Source: Streptomyces sp. HUAS 15-9
Lineage (GTDB): Bacteria; Actinomycetota; Actinomycetes; Streptomycetales; Streptomycetaceae
Length of the DNA: 64,000 bases
Direction of reading: 5' to 3'
Assembly (NCBI RefSeq): GCF_025642155.1
Contig: NZ_CP106798.1
Location: 1,550,001-1,614,000, forward strand
The position numbers were made by a program, and so were the translations under genes. Within the stretch, counting starts at the first letter, position 1; every line of letters begins with the position of its first letter. The notes below the pieces were generated by a model. The model worked only from the letters and a program-made list of their open reading frames with translations. It was not told the DNA's origin and did not search any database. Of this stretch, positions 8,617 to 17,647 are shown one piece after another.

Positions 8617-9702
8617 TCAGCCGGCCAGGGCCTCCTCCGGTTCGTCGCTTGCCCGGGGTTCTGTCACCTTCGGTTCCGGGGTCGCGCGGTGGGCCGGGTC
8701 GCGGACCTCGCCGACCAGGAGTTCCAGTACGTCCTCCAGCGCGACCAGGCCGAGGACCTTGCCGGACGCGTCGGCCACCTGGGCCAGGTGGGTCGCGGCG
8801 CGCCGCATGACCGTGAGCGCGTCGTCGAGCGGCAGCTCGCAGCGCAGGGTGGTCATGGGCCGCCAGACGTGCTGCGGTACGGCCCGGTCCGAGTCCTCCA
8901 GGTCCAGTACGTCCTTCACGTGCACGTACCCCATGAAGGCGCCCTTCTCCGCGGCCACCGGGAAGCGCGAGAAACCGGTCCGGGCGGTGAGCCGGACGAT
9001 CTCCCCCGGGGTGACCGACGGAGTCACCGTGACCAGCGACTCACGTCTGAGGAGCACATCGGTGACCGGGCGCGAGCCCAGTTCCAGCGCGTCCTCCAGG
9101 CGCTCCTGCTCCTCGGGGGCGAGGAGGCCGGCCTGGCCGGAGTCCTCCAGCAGCCGGTTGAGCTGCTCGCTGGTGACGACGGCCTCCACCTCGTCCTTCG
9201 GCTCGACGCGGAAGAGCCGCAGGATGCCCTGGGCGCAGGCGCCGAGGGCCACCGTGATCGGCCGGCAGACGCGGGCGAAGGCGACAAGCCCCGGGCTGAG
9301 CCACAGCGCGGCCTTCTCCGGCGCCGCCATCGCGAGGTTCTTCGGCACCATCTCGCCGATGACCAGGTGGAAGAAGACCACCGCGGCAAGGGCGATGACA
9401 TACCCGAGCGGGTGAATCATGCCGTCGGGAAGATGAACCGCCTCGAACACGGGTTCAAGCAGATGGGCCACCGTGGGCTCGGCGACCGCGCCCAGGGTCA
9501 GCGAGCAGACGGTGATGCCGAACTGGGCGGCGGCCATCATCTGCGGCAGCCGCTCGAGGCCGTACAGCACCTGGCGGGCCCGTGCCGTGCCGAGCGGTTC
9601 GATCTGGCTGCGGCGCACGGACACGAGCGCGAACTCGGCGCCGACGAAGAAACCGTTGGCGAGCACGAGCAGCATGGCGAAGACCAGTTGGAGCACGCTC
9701 AT
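8617..9702 (-). CDS. CNNM/CorC-type membrane protein with CBS domains (second of pair)
   Basis: A 361-residue membrane protein of the HlyC/CorC (CNNM, DUF21) family, related to Mg2+/Co2+ efflux and magnesium homeostasis proteins. The N-terminal DUF21 region (residues 1-180) starts with LVFAMLLVLANGFFVGAEFAL and has about four membrane segments. Two CBS domains follow at about 205-330. The C-terminal CorC_HlyC extension is short. The start ATG overlaps the stop of the upstream paralogue by 4 nt (ATGA), so the two are almost certainly translationally coupled. The ion handled has not been shown. Confidence 0.88.
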   Translation of the reverse strand: MSVLQLVFAMLLVLANGFFVGAEFALVSVRRSQIEPLGTARARQVLYGLERLPQMMAAAQFGITVCSLTLGAVAEPTVAHLLEPVFEAVHLPDGMIHPLGYVIALAAVVFFHLVIGEMVPKNLAMAAPEKAALWLSPGLVAFARVCRPITVALGACAQGILRLFRVEPKDEVEAVVTSEQLNRLLEDSGQAGLLAPEEQERLEDALELGSRPVTDVLLRRESLVTVTPSVTPGEIVRLTARTGFSRFPVAAEKGAFMGYVHVKDVLDLEDSDRAVPQHVWRPMTTLRCELPLDDALTVMRRAATHLAQVADASGKVLGLVALEDVLELLVGEVRDPAHRATPEPKVTEPRASDEPEEALAG

Positions 9703-11033
9703 CGGGCGGCCTCCATGACGTTCACCGCCGGGGCCGTCCGGACCAGCCGGACCCGCTCCGCGCGGTAGTGCCCGACCTGGCGCACCGACAGCCGCCAGCC
9801 GGGCAGTTCCGCCTTGTCGCCGGGCGCCGGGATACGGCCGAGCAGGTCGGCCACCAGGCCGGCGACGGTCTCGTAGGGGCCCTCGGGCACGTCCAGGCCT
9901 ATGCGCTGCAGGATGTCGACCCGGACGCTGCCGTCGACGTCCCACGCGGGCCTGCCGTCCTGCGGCGGCGCCGCGGCGAGTTCGGGCGCGTCCGGCCGGT
10001 CGTGCTCGTCGCGGACCTCGCCGACGAGTTCCTCGACGATGTCCTCCAGGGTGACCACGCCCGCCGTGCCGCCGTACTCGTCGACGACGACCGCGATGGG
10101 CTGCTCGCTGCGCAGACGCGCGAGCAGCGGCTGCACGGGGAGCGTCTCGGGGACCAGCAGCGCCCTGCTGGCAATACGGCCGACCGGGGTACGCAGCCGG
10201 TCGCGTGACGCGATCGCCAGGGCGTCCTTGAGGTGGACCATGCCGACGATCTCGTCGATCTTCTCCCGGTAGACGGGGAAGCGGGACAGACCGGTGGCCC
10301 GGGTCAGATTGACCACGTCCTCGGCGGTGGCCGAGTCCTGGAGCGCACTGACCTTCACGCGTGGGGTCATGACGTGCTGCGCGGTCAGCTCACCGAGGGA
10401 CAGCGTCCGTACGAAGAGGTCGGCCGTGTCCTGCTCCAGGGCGCCGGCCTGGGCGGAGTGCCGGGCCAGCGAGACGAGCTCGCCGGGGGTGCGGGCGGAG
10501 GCCAGTTCCTCGGTGGGCTCCACGCCCAGGGCGCGTACGAGCCGGTTGGCGACCGTGTTCAGACCGGAGATCACCGGGCGGAACAGCCGGGAGAAACGGT
10601 GCTGCGGGCCGGCGACGAACCGCGCGACCTGCAGGGGCCTGGACACCGCCCAGTTCTTGGGTACGAGTTCGCCGATCACCATCTGGATCGCCGAGGCGAG
10701 CAGCATGCCGACGACCACGGCGACGCCGGAGACCGCGCCGTCCGGGACGCCGATCGCGGCGAACGGGCCGCTCAGGAGCCCCGCGAGGGCCGGTTCGGCG
10801 AGCATGCCGACGACGAGGGAGGTGATGGTGATGCCGAGCTGGGTGCCGGAGAGCTGGAAGGACAGCTCCTTGAGGGCCTCGACGACCGTACGGGCGCGTT
10901 TGTCGCCCTCGGCGGCGGCCTTCTCGGCATCCGGCCGCTCGACCGTCACCAGGCCGAACTCGGCCGCCACGAAGAATCCGTTGGCCAGGATCAGCAGGAA
11001 CGCCGCTCCGAGGAGCAGCAGGGGGATGGTCAT
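9699..11033 (-). CDS. CNNM/CorC-type membrane protein with CBS and CorC domains (first of pair)
   Basis: A 444-residue member of the same family as its downstream partner. DUF21 spans residues 1-190 (ILANGFFVAAEFGLV, VIGELVPKN). A CBS pair lies at about 210-340, including SRFPVYREKIDEIVGMVHLKD, here read as two shorter blocks SRFPVY and GMVHLKD. The C-terminal CorC_HlyC domain (VDGSVRVDILQRIGL) covers about 360-435. It is the first gene of a two-gene unit. Such tandem paralogues may work as a heteromer, but this is inference. Confidence 0.88.
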   Translation of the reverse strand: MTIPLLLLGAAFLLILANGFFVAAEFGLVTVERPDAEKAAAEGDKRARTVVEALKELSFQLSGTQLGITITSLVVGMLAEPALAGLLSGPFAAIGVPDGAVSGVAVVVGMLLASAIQMVIGELVPKNWAVSRPLQVARFVAGPQHRFSRLFRPVISGLNTVANRLVRALGVEPTEELASARTPGELVSLARHSAQAGALEQDTADLFVRTLSLGELTAQHVMTPRVKVSALQDSATAEDVVNLTRATGLSRFPVYREKIDEIVGMVHLKDALAIASRDRLRTPVGRIASRALLVPETLPVQPLLARLRSEQPIAVVVDEYGGTAGVVTLEDIVEELVGEVRDEHDRPDAPELAAAPPQDGRPAWDVDGSVRVDILQRIGLDVPEGPYETVAGLVADLLGRIPAPGDKAELPGWRLSVRQVGHYRAERVRLVRTAPAVNVMEAAR

Positions 11034-11237
11034 GATGCCGCCGCCTCCGCGCTATGTCGGTAGGGGGCGGCGCAGGTACTACAGGACGATCCGTCCATCG
11101 CTGGAGGGAGTCACTCCTCGGGTAGCAGGAACCCCTGCGCGCCGGCCGGCACTACAGGGGCGGAGGCGCAACGTGAACGTCTCCGCCACCAGATTAATCA
11201 AGACACGGCCCGATGCGGCAGGGTGGACGACCCCGAG

Positions 11238-11702
11238 TCAGCCCTGATCTTGACCGGGATCGTGTATGGCGCGGGCCTCGGCGAGCGCCCGCAGCGTACG
11301 CGCGTCGGCGATGGCGCGCTGCTTGGCGACGCCCGGCTGGATGCCGAGCGCGGGCAGGCTGGTGCCGTCGCTGAGGTTCAGGAACACCCAGGGGTCGCCG
11401 GGGCGCAGGTTCACCTGGAGGATTTCCGCCCATTCCAGGTGCCTTTTGCTGGCGATGTTCACCACGGTGACGCCGGACTCGTCGGCGACGACCTTCACCC
11501 GGGCGAGCAGGGCCAGCACCCAGAAGATGAGCCCGCCGGTGACGACGAAGGTGAGCTTCTCCCCCGGGCCGAGCTGTTCCAGCAGCAGGGCGATGCCCGA
11601 AATGATCACGAAGATCACCACGCCGGCTGTGAGCAGAATCGCACGGGTGCGGCCCGGCCGGAAGGTGACGGGGAGGGCGGGAAGGGGGGTCTGTTCGGAC
11701 AT
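11238..11702 (-). CDS. PH-domain membrane protein
   Basis: A 154-residue protein with two hydrophobic segments (about residues 20-38 and 48-65) followed by a small bacterial PH-like domain with KVVADESGVTVVNI and RHLEWAEILQVNL. The start at 11702 lies 20 nt downstream of the hisG stop on the same strand, making it the probable last gene of the rib-his transcription unit. Its function is unknown; the arrangement after hisG is probably conserved in Streptomyces. Confidence 0.8.
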   Translation of the reverse strand: MSEQTPLPALPVTFRPGRTRAILLTAGVVIFVIISGIALLLEQLGPGEKLTFVVTGGLIFWVLALLARVKVVADESGVTVVNIASKRHLEWAEILQVNLRPGDPWVFLNLSDGTSLPALGIQPGVAKQRAIADARTLRALAEARAIHDPGQDQG

Positions 11703-11722
11703 CGGTGTGCGGCGTCCCGTGA

Positions 11723-12571
11723 TCAGAGGCGGCAGGCGTGGATGGCCGTGGTCAGGATGGCCCGGGCACCGATGGCGTACAGGTCGTCCATGATCCGCTG
11801 CGCGTCCTTGGCGGGGACCATGGCGCGGACGGCGACCCACCCCTCGTTGTGCAGGGGGGAGATGGTGGGGGACTCCAGGCCCGGGGTGAGGGCGACGGCC
11901 TTCTCCAGCTGCTCGACGCGGCAGTCGTAGTCCATCATCACGTACGTCCGGGCCACCAGGACGCCCTGGAGGCGGCGCAGGAACTGCTGGACCTTGGATT
12001 CCTCGGCGTCGGCGCCGGTGCGGCGGATCACCACCGCCTCGGACGTCATGATCGGCTCGCCGAAGACCTCCAGCCCCGCGTTGCGCAGCGAGGTGCCGGT
12101 CTCGACGACGTCCGCGATGATCTCGGCGACCCCCAGCTCGATGGCGGTCTCCACGGCGCCGTCGAGGTGGACGACGGAGGCGTCGACGCCGTTGTCGGCA
12201 AGGTGCTTGGCGACGATGCCCTCGTAGGAGGTGGCGACCGTCAGGCCGTTCAGGTCCTCGACGCTCTTGGCCGTGCCGGGCTTGGTGGCGTAGCGGAAGG
12301 TGGAGCGGGCGAAGCCGAGCGGCAGGATCTCCTCGGCGTTGGCGCCGGAGTCCACGAGCAGATCGCGGCCGGTGATGCCGATGTCGAGCCGGCCGGAGGA
12401 CACGTAGATCGCGATGTCGCGGGGGCGGAGGTAGAAGAACTCGACCTCGTTCGCCGGGTCGACGATCCGCAGTTCCTTGGACTCCCGGCGCTGCCGGTAG
12501 CCGGCCTCATGCAGCATCTCCGCCGCAGGGCCGGACAGGGAACCCTTGTTGGGGACGGCGATGCGCAGCAT
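11723..12571 (-). CDS. hisG: ATP phosphoribosyltransferase, long form
   Basis: It catalyses the first step of histidine synthesis, joining ATP and PRPP to give phosphoribosyl-ATP. The 282-aa length matches the long form, which carries its own C-terminal regulatory ACT-like domain (about residues 210-282) and does not need HisZ. The N-terminus LRIAVPNKGSLSGPA and the PRPP-binding stretch EIIADVVETGTSLRNAGL are typical. It lies 71 nt after hisE and is likely feedback-inhibited by histidine, as in the family. The spacer to hisE holds two imperfect copies of a TTCGTGC-rich 18-mer. Confidence 0.97.
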   Translation of the reverse strand: MLRIAVPNKGSLSGPAAEMLHEAGYRQRRESKELRIVDPANEVEFFYLRPRDIAIYVSSGRLDIGITGRDLLVDSGANAEEILPLGFARSTFRYATKPGTAKSVEDLNGLTVATSYEGIVAKHLADNGVDASVVHLDGAVETAIELGVAEIIADVVETGTSLRNAGLEVFGEPIMTSEAVVIRRTGADAEESKVQQFLRRLQGVLVARTYVMMDYDCRVEQLEKAVALTPGLESPTISPLHNEGWVAVRAMVPAKDAQRIMDDLYAIGARAILTTAIHACRL

Positions 12572-12642
12572 GAGGTCGGCTTCCTTTGTTCGTGCCTGCG
12601 GTGTGCTGTTCGTGCGTACGGTGTGCGACGTGCTCTTACGGC

Positions 12643-12915
12643 TCAGAGGTGGGCGTAGACGTCGTCCAGGGAGATCCCGCGGGCGACCATCATCACCTGG
12701 ACGTGGTACAGCAACTGCGAGATCTCCTCGGCGGCCGCCTCCTTGCCCTCGTACTCGGCGGCCATCCAGACCTCGGCGGCCTCCTCGACGACCTTCTTGC
12801 CGATGGCATGGACGCCCTTTCCGACCAGTTCGGCGGTGCGGGACGTGGCGGGATCGCCGTGGGCGGCCTTGTGCTGGAGCTCGGTGAAGAGCTCCTCGAA
12901 CGTCTTCTTGGACAT
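12643..12915 (-). CDS. hisE: Phosphoribosyl-ATP pyrophosphatase
   Basis: It catalyses the second step of histidine synthesis, hydrolysing phosphoribosyl-ATP to phosphoribosyl-AMP. The 90-aa all-helical protein has the MazG-like metal-binding motif [18 protein letters not shown] at about residues 34-51. The stop is followed by hisG, and ribH ends 33 nt upstream, so histidine and riboflavin genes appear to share transcription. The ATG at 12915 is the only sensible start. Confidence 0.96.
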   Translation of the reverse strand: MSKKTFEELFTELQHKAAHGDPATSRTAELVGKGVHAIGKKVVEEAAEVWMAAEYEGKEAAAEEISQLLYHVQVMMVARGISLDDVYAHL

Positions 12916-12948
12916 GATGGCCCCACCCTACGCGGTTCGGGCGATCCC

Positions 12949-13434
12949 CTAGTGCCAGGGTTCAGATACTGAGCGGAGGGTGATCGCGGTCGCCACCGCC
13001 GCCGTCACCGCCTCGTGCCCCTTGTCCTCGTTGGAGCCCTCAAGGCCGGCCCGGTCCAGGGCCTGCTCCTCGTTGTCACAGGTGAGCAGGCCGAAGCCGA
13101 CGGGGACGCCGGTCTCCACGGAGACCTGGGCCAGGCCCTGGGTGACGCCCTGGCACACGTAGTCGAAGTGGGGGGTGCCGCCGCGGATGACGACGCCGAG
13201 CGCGACGACCGCGTCGTAGCCGCGGCCCGCGAGGGCCTTGGCGGCGACCGGAAGCTCCCAGCTGCCGGGGACCCGCAGCAGGGTCGGCTCGTCGATCCCC
13301 AGGTCGCGCAGGGCGCGCAGGGCGCCGTCCACCAGACCGTCCATCACCTTCTCGTGCCACTGCGCCGCGATGACGGCGACCCGCAGGTCGCTCGCGTTGC
13401 GTACGGACAGTTCCGGTGCGCCCTTGCCGCTCAC
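12949..13434 (-). CDS. ribH: 6,7-dimethyl-8-ribityllumazine synthase
   Basis: It condenses the ribityl-aminouracil with 3,4-dihydroxy-2-butanone 4-phosphate, the penultimate step of riboflavin synthesis, and usually forms a 60-mer or pentamer. Diagnostic blocks are [12 protein letters not shown] (about residues 53-64), [10 protein letters not shown] with the catalytic His (about 86-95), and [12 protein letters not shown]. The GTG at 13434 gives 161 aa, the normal size; the open frame runs further upstream without homology. It lies 37 nt after ribBA in the FMN-riboswitch operon. Confidence 0.96.
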   Translation of the reverse strand: MSGKGAPELSVRNASDLRVAVIAAQWHEKVMDGLVDGALRALRDLGIDEPTLLRVPGSWELPVAAKALAGRGYDAVVALGVVIRGGTPHFDYVCQGVTQGLAQVSVETGVPVGFGLLTCDNEEQALDRAGLEGSNEDKGHEAVTAAVATAITLRSVSEPWH

Positions 13435-13471
13435 GTCTCTCCTCAGTGCTGTTCTGCTGGTTCTGCTGGTC

Positions 13472-14848
13472 TTACTGGTTGCCACAGGTCGCTGCGGACG
13501 CGGCCACGGAAGCCGGCACGGAAGGTGTGTCCAGCCAGGGCAGGTCGTGGCCCATCCGGTCCCGCTTGGTGCGCAGGTAGCGGAGGTTGTGCTCGCCCGC
13601 CTGTACGGGCATCGGCTCGCGCCCGGTGACCTTGAGTCCGTGGCGCAGCAGCGCATCGGTCTTGTCGGGGTTGTTGGTCATCAGCCGCAGGCTGCGGACG
13701 CCGAGGTCCGCCAGGATCCGCGCGCCCGCGCCGTAGTCGCGGGCGTCGGCGGGCAGGCCGAGTTCGAGGTTGGCGTCGAGGGTGTCGTGGCCCTGTTCCT
13801 GCAGCTCGTAGGCGCGCAGCTTGGACAGCAGTCCGATGCCGCGGCCCTCGTGTCCGCGCAGGTAGACCACCACACCCCGGCCCTCCTCCTGGATGCGCTC
13901 CAGCGAGGCGTCCAGCTGGGGGCCGCAGTCGCAGCGCGCGGAGCCGAAGACGTCGCCGGTGAGGCATTCGGAGTGGACGCGGACGAGGACGTCCTCGCCG
14001 TCGCCGATCTCACCGTGGACGAGGGCGACGTGCTCGACGCCGTCGGCGGTGGCGCGGTAGCCGTAGGCCGTGAACGCGCCGTGCTTGGTGGGCAGATGGA
14101 CCTCGGCCTCACGGCGCACGGTGGGCTCGGCGGCGCGGCGGTGGGCGATCAGGTCCTCGATGGAGATGATCGTCAGGCCGTGCTTGCGGGCGAACGGGAT
14201 CAGCTCGGGCAGGCGCAGCATGCGGCCGTCCTCACCGGCGATCTCGACGATCGCACCGGCCGGGCGCAGGCCCGCGAGGCGGGCGAGGTCGACGGCCGCC
14301 TCCGTGTGGCCGTTGCGGACCAGGACGCCACCGGGCCGGGCGCGCAGCGGGAAGACATGGCCGGGGCGCACGAAGTCGGTGGGCTCAGCGGTGCCGCTCG
14401 CGAGCAGCTGGAGCGTGGTCGCGCGGTCCGAGGCCGAGATTCCGGTGCTCACACCGTGGGCGGCCGAGGCGTCCACGGATACGGTGAACGCGGTCTGCAT
14501 CGACTCGGTGTTGTCCTCGACCATCTGCGGCAGCCGCAGCCGGTCCAGCTCCTTGCCCTCCATGGGTGCGCAGATCAGTCCGCGGCACTCGCTCATCATG
14601 AAGGCGATGATCTCGGGGGTCGCCTTCTCGGCGGCGATGACGAGGTCGCCCTCGTTCTCCCGGTCCTCGTCGTCGACGACCACGATCGGGCGGCCGGCGG
14701 CGATGTCGGCGATGGCCTGCTCGACCGGGTCGAGCCGGAAGTCCTCGATGTGCTCGGGGGAGTCGGTGCTGTAGAGCAGCGGCGGGACCGAAGGGGTGGC
14801 GCGCAGGGCCCCGTTCAGGATGGTGGTGGGTGACGGGCGGGCGGTCAT
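13472..14848 (-). CDS. ribBA: Bifunctional DHBP synthase / GTP cyclohydrolase II
   Basis: Two enzymes in one 458-aa chain. The N-terminal half (about 25-230) is 3,4-dihydroxy-2-butanone 4-phosphate synthase, acting on ribulose 5-phosphate, with the acidic loop [11 protein letters not shown]. The C-terminal half (about 235-430) is GTP cyclohydrolase II, with the zinc-site pattern [16 protein letters not shown] and [10 protein letters not shown]. The ATG at 14848 overlaps the ribM stop by 4 nt. Together they supply both precursors of the riboflavin pathway. Confidence 0.97.
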   Translation of the reverse strand: MTARPSPTTILNGALRATPSVPPLLYSTDSPEHIEDFRLDPVEQAIADIAAGRPIVVVDDEDRENEGDLVIAAEKATPEIIAFMMSECRGLICAPMEGKELDRLRLPQMVEDNTESMQTAFTVSVDASAAHGVSTGISASDRATTLQLLASGTAEPTDFVRPGHVFPLRARPGGVLVRNGHTEAAVDLARLAGLRPAGAIVEIAGEDGRMLRLPELIPFARKHGLTIISIEDLIAHRRAAEPTVRREAEVHLPTKHGAFTAYGYRATADGVEHVALVHGEIGDGEDVLVRVHSECLTGDVFGSARCDCGPQLDASLERIQEEGRGVVVYLRGHEGRGIGLLSKLRAYELQEQGHDTLDANLELGLPADARDYGAGARILADLGVRSLRLMTNNPDKTDALLRHGLKVTGREPMPVQAGEHNLRYLRTKRDRMGHDLPWLDTPSVPASVAASAATCGNQ

Positions 14849-15495
14849 GCCGGCGCTCCTTCCAGGACGGGCCGCGCGTCCCCGCGGGAGCGCAGCCACC
14901 AGTCGCGCATGCCCCACAGGACGAGTGCGCCGTATATGACGTAGACGAAGCCGGAGAAGGCGTAGCCGTTGGCGAAGTTCAGCGGCACGCCGACCAGGTC
15001 GACGAGCAGCCAGGCGATCCAGAACTCGACCATGCCGCGGGCCTGCGCGTACATGGCGACGACGGTGCCGACGAAGATGTAGGCGTCCGGCCAAGGGTCC
15101 CAGGACAGGGTCGGGTACGCCTTGAAGAGCAGGGCCACCGCGACGGTGCCGGCGGCCGCGGCGGCGGCCATCGCGGCGCGCTCGCGCCAGGTGGCGAACC
15201 GCGGGGCGATGTGGCCGTCACCTCCGTCTTCGGGCCGGCCCTTGTTGCGGTTCCACTGCCACCAGCCGTAGAGCGCGACGGCGATGACGACGACCTGCTT
15301 GCCGGCGCTGCCCGCGAGGTGGCCGTAGAAGGCCGCGAAGAGGACCAGGCCGGAGAGGAACTGCACCGGCCAGGTCAGCAGGGAGCGGCGCCAGCCGAGG
15401 GCGAGCGCGATGAGACCGAGGATGTTGCCGGCCATGTCCGACCAGATGATGTGCTGGCCGAACAGGACGAACGCCTCGGAGTTGAGCCAGCTCAC
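14845..15495 (-). CDS. ribM: PnuC-type riboflavin transporter RibM
   Basis: A 216-residue membrane protein of the PnuC/PnuX family with about six to seven hydrophobic segments. PnuC proteins carry nicotinamide riboside, but members encoded inside FMN-riboswitch rib operons of Streptomyces and Corynebacterium (RibM/PnuX) carry riboflavin and related flavins. Here the gene sits between ribE and ribBA with 4-nt overlaps on both sides, which supports the flavin role. The sequence [17 protein letters not shown] near residue 42 and [20 protein letters not shown] in the middle are PnuC-like. Confidence 0.9.
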   Translation of the reverse strand: MSWLNSEAFVLFGQHIIWSDMAGNILGLIALALGWRRSLLTWPVQFLSGLVLFAAFYGHLAGSAGKQVVVIAVALYGWWQWNRNKGRPEDGGDGHIAPRFATWRERAAMAAAAAAGTVAVALLFKAYPTLSWDPWPDAYIFVGTVVAMYAQARGMVEFWIAWLLVDLVGVPLNFANGYAFSGFVYVIYGALVLWGMRDWWLRSRGDARPVLEGAPA

Positions 15496-16097
15496 CGGTC
15501 GGCCCCCTGACCGGCCGCGAGCAGCCGCTCGACGTACTTGGCGATGACGTCGACCTCGAGGTTGACCGGGTCGCCGGGCTGCTTGAGGCCGAGCGTGGTC
15601 AGGGCGAGGGTGGTGGGGATGAGGCTGACGGTGAAGTAGTCGGGGCCGGCCTCGACGACGGTGAGGCTGATGCCGTCGACGGTGATGGAGCCCTTCTCGA
15701 CGACGTAGCGGGCGAGGTCCGCGGGCAGTGAGACCTTCACGATCTCCCAGTTCTCGGAGGGCTTGCGCTCCAGCACCTGGCCGGTGCCGTCCACGTGCCC
15801 CTGCACGATGTGCCCGCCGAGGCGCGCGCCGACGGCGGTGGGGCGCTCCAGGTTGACGCGGGAGCCGACGGTGAGGACGCCCAGGCTGGAGCGGTCCAGG
15901 GTCTCGGCCATGACATCGGCGGTGAACTCGTCGCCCTCGTGCTCCACGACGGTGAGACAGACCCCGTTCACGGCGATGGAGTCGCCGTGCTGCGCGCCCT
16001 CGGTCACTACGGGGCCGCGCAGTCGGAAGCGGGAGGCGTCGCCGAGGGTCTCGACGGCGGTGACTTCACCCAGCTCTTCGACGATTCCGGTGAACAC
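15492..16097 (-). CDS. ribE: Riboflavin synthase, alpha chain
   Basis: It dismutates two molecules of dimethyl-ribityllumazine to riboflavin. The 201-aa protein has the expected internal duplication: FTGIVEELGEV and AVNGVCLTVV in the first lumazine-binding domain, GHIVQGHVDGTG and TVDGISLTVV in the second. The GTG at 16097 follows AGGAGG at good spacing and gives the universal (M)FTGIVEE start. It is the first gene of the rib operon, about 170 nt downstream of the FMN riboswitch. Confidence 0.96.
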   Translation of the reverse strand: MFTGIVEELGEVTAVETLGDASRFRLRGPVVTEGAQHGDSIAVNGVCLTVVEHEGDEFTADVMAETLDRSSLGVLTVGSRVNLERPTAVGARLGGHIVQGHVDGTGQVLERKPSENWEIVKVSLPADLARYVVEKGSITVDGISLTVVEAGPDYFTVSLIPTTLALTTLGLKQPGDPVNLEVDVIAKYVERLLAAGQGADR

Positions 16098-16158
16098 TTC
16101 CCGGGTCCTCCTGCCACATTGGGGCACGGACTCCGGGGCCTGTCGATGACGACAGAAT

Positions 16159-16251
16159 CTACGGGTGAGCAAGACCATGAGCTCTGCCGACGCCGAGAAG
16201 GACCCGTCCGGCTGCGGACGAGCCCAGATACGGCGGCGCGCACACGTGCAT
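16159..16251 (-). CDS. Possible leader peptide in the rib 5' UTR
   Basis: A 30-codon frame from ATG at 16251 to TAG at 16159 lies between the riboswitch aptamer and ribE. It starts inside a potential stem (CGGCGGGC with GCGCGCCGCCG) that could be the expression platform. Its ribosome site is weak, and codon use does not prove coding. It may be chance; it is listed because leader peptides can couple translation to such platforms. Confidence 0.15.
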   Translation of the reverse strand: MHVCAPPYLGSSAAGRVLLGVGRAHGLAHP

Positions 16252-16267
16252 GCCCGCCCGCCGCGCA

Positions 16268-16388
16268 CTGCCTCCCATCCGGACTTTAACCGTCGGTCCA
16301 GGAATTTCACCTGGTCAACCGGCCGCTGGAAGCGACCGGGTCGCGGACTGTAACCGCCGGTTCGGACTTTCACCGACCCCGGAGTGCG
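16268..16388 (-). promoter_or_regulatory. FMN riboswitch (RFN element)
   Basis: The minus strand shows the RFN aptamer core. It has GGGGTCGGTGAAAGTCCG at the 5' side, an ACCGGCGGTTACAGTCCG segment, a variable hairpin rich in GACCCGG/CCGG, then CCAGGTGAAATTCCTGG, ACCGACGGTTAAAGTCCGG and ATGGGAG closing the junction. FMN binding is known to reduce expression of downstream rib genes. It controls ribE-ribM-ribBA-ribH, probably through to hisG. The intervening leader of about 170 nt holds a GC-rich stem near 16238-16262. Confidence 0.96.
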
Positions 16389-16655
16389 CTGCTTCTGGTA
16401 CAGGGCCAGTGTGCCACGCCCGATCGTCATCCATACAGACGAGGCGTGTGGGTTGGCTCACAGACCGTATCGCTGGACTTCCACGGTCCGCTGACGATCC
16501 GTCGGATCCGGTTGCGCGACCCATTGACCTGAATGGTCTAGTCCTTTTAGTGTTCGAGCGGGCCCGGCGGCGGTGACGACGGCCCTTGCCCGCCGCCGGG
16601 TCGCCGCGCGTACCGGCCGTGCCGGCCGTTCCGCGTGCTCTGGCAGGGTGAGCGC

Positions 16656-17546
16656 ATGACGACGACGCCGATCGCCGAGGAATTCGAAGCCCACCGCCCG
16701 CGCCTGTTCGGCCTGGCCTATCGGATGCTCGGCTCCGCCGAGGAGGCCGAGGACACGGTCCAGGACGCGTTCGTGCGTTTCGACGGCCCGGACCGCGCGC
16801 ACATCGAGCATCCGTCGGCCTGGCTGGCCAGAACGGTCACCAATCTCTGCCTCAACCGGCTGACCTCGGCCCGCGCCCGGCGCGAGCAGTACGTCGGCGA
16901 CTGGCTGCCGGAGCCGGTGATCACCTCCGACGGCGCACTCGGGCCCCTGGAGTCGGCGGAGCGGCGGGACGCGGTGTCGATGGCGATGCTGGTCCTGCTG
17001 GAGCGGCTGACGCCGACCGAGCGGGCGGTGTACGTGCTGCGGGAGGCGTTCGGCTACGGGCACCGGGAGATCGCCGGCCTGCTCGACCTGGGCGAGGCCA
17101 ACTGCCGTCAGCTGTACCGGCGGGCGGTGCGGCGGGTGGCGGCGCCGGAGGGACGGTTCGATCCGGCTCCCGAGCAGCAGGAGAGGCTCGTCGCCTCGTT
17201 CATCACGGCCGCCCGCGACGGCGATCTGGCCGGCCTGGAGAAGCTGCTCGCGGCCGATGTGACCTGGTGGAGCGACGGCGGCGGCAAGGTCTCGGCGGCC
17301 CGGCGGCCGATCGAGGGCCGCGACAAGGTCCTGCGTTTCCTGGTGGGCGGAGCCGTGCGGTTCACGGCGGGCTTCTCCTACACGGCGGCCGAGGTCAACG
17401 GCGCGAGCGCGCTGGTCGTGTGGGACGGCGACGCGCTGGTCGGTGTCGTCTGCCTCGAGGTGCGGGACGGGCTGATCGCGCACGCGCGGGCCGTGGTGAA
17501 TCCAGACAAACTGGACTTCGTACGCCGCCAGCTCGCACGTCACTGA
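16656..17546 (+). CDS. ECF41-family sigma factor (SigJ-like)
   Basis: A 296-residue extracytoplasmic-function sigma factor. Region 2 spans about residues 8-75 (FGLAYRMLGSAEEAEDTVQDAF) read as FGLAYRMLGS plus AEDTVQDAF, and region 4 about 110-165 (LTPTERAVYVLREAFGYGH). A C-terminal SnoaL-like extension carries the ECF41 hallmarks DGGGK (about 208) and NPDKL (about 283), which in this group replace a separate anti-sigma factor. The ATG at 16656 follows AGGGTGAG. The downstream SDR gene fits the typical ECF41 target context. Confidence 0.92.
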   Translation: MTTTPIAEEFEAHRPRLFGLAYRMLGSAEEAEDTVQDAFVRFDGPDRAHIEHPSAWLARTVTNLCLNRLTSARARREQYVGDWLPEPVITSDGALGPLESAERRDAVSMAMLVLLERLTPTERAVYVLREAFGYGHREIAGLLDLGEANCRQLYRRAVRRVAAPEGRFDPAPEQQERLVASFITAARDGDLAGLEKLLAADVTWWSDGGGKVSAARRPIEGRDKVLRFLVGGAVRFTAGFSYTAAEVNGASALVVWDGDALVGVVCLEVRDGLIAHARAVVNPDKLDFVRRQLARH

Positions 17547-17562
17547 AAACGCGCCGCGGGAA

Positions 17563-17590
17563 TGTCACATCTCGCGGGGGCTGTCCGGTC
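17563..17590 (+). promoter_or_regulatory. ECF41-type promoter
   Basis: TGTCACA at 17563-17569, a 16-nt spacer and CGGTC at 17586-17590 closely match the published ECF41 pattern of TGTCACA and CGTC. It lies 58 nt before the start of the SDR gene and just after the sigma gene, so the sigma factor probably drives its neighbour. Confidence 0.6.
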
Positions 17591-17647
17591 TCAGTTGACG
17601 AAGGGTGCTCCATCCCGGGGCGCCCGGCGTCCGAAAGGCTCAACAGC

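Noticed and set aside
11132..11160. CCCCTG/CAGGGG pairing as a terminator after the PH-domain gene
   Set aside because: Only 6 bp with a 17-nt loop and about 80 nt from the stop codon; too weak to list.
16458..17543. 361-codon minus-strand frame opposite the ECF41 gene
   Set aside because: Low-complexity shadow; the plus strand has the sigma region 2 and 4 motifs and the ECF41 signatures.
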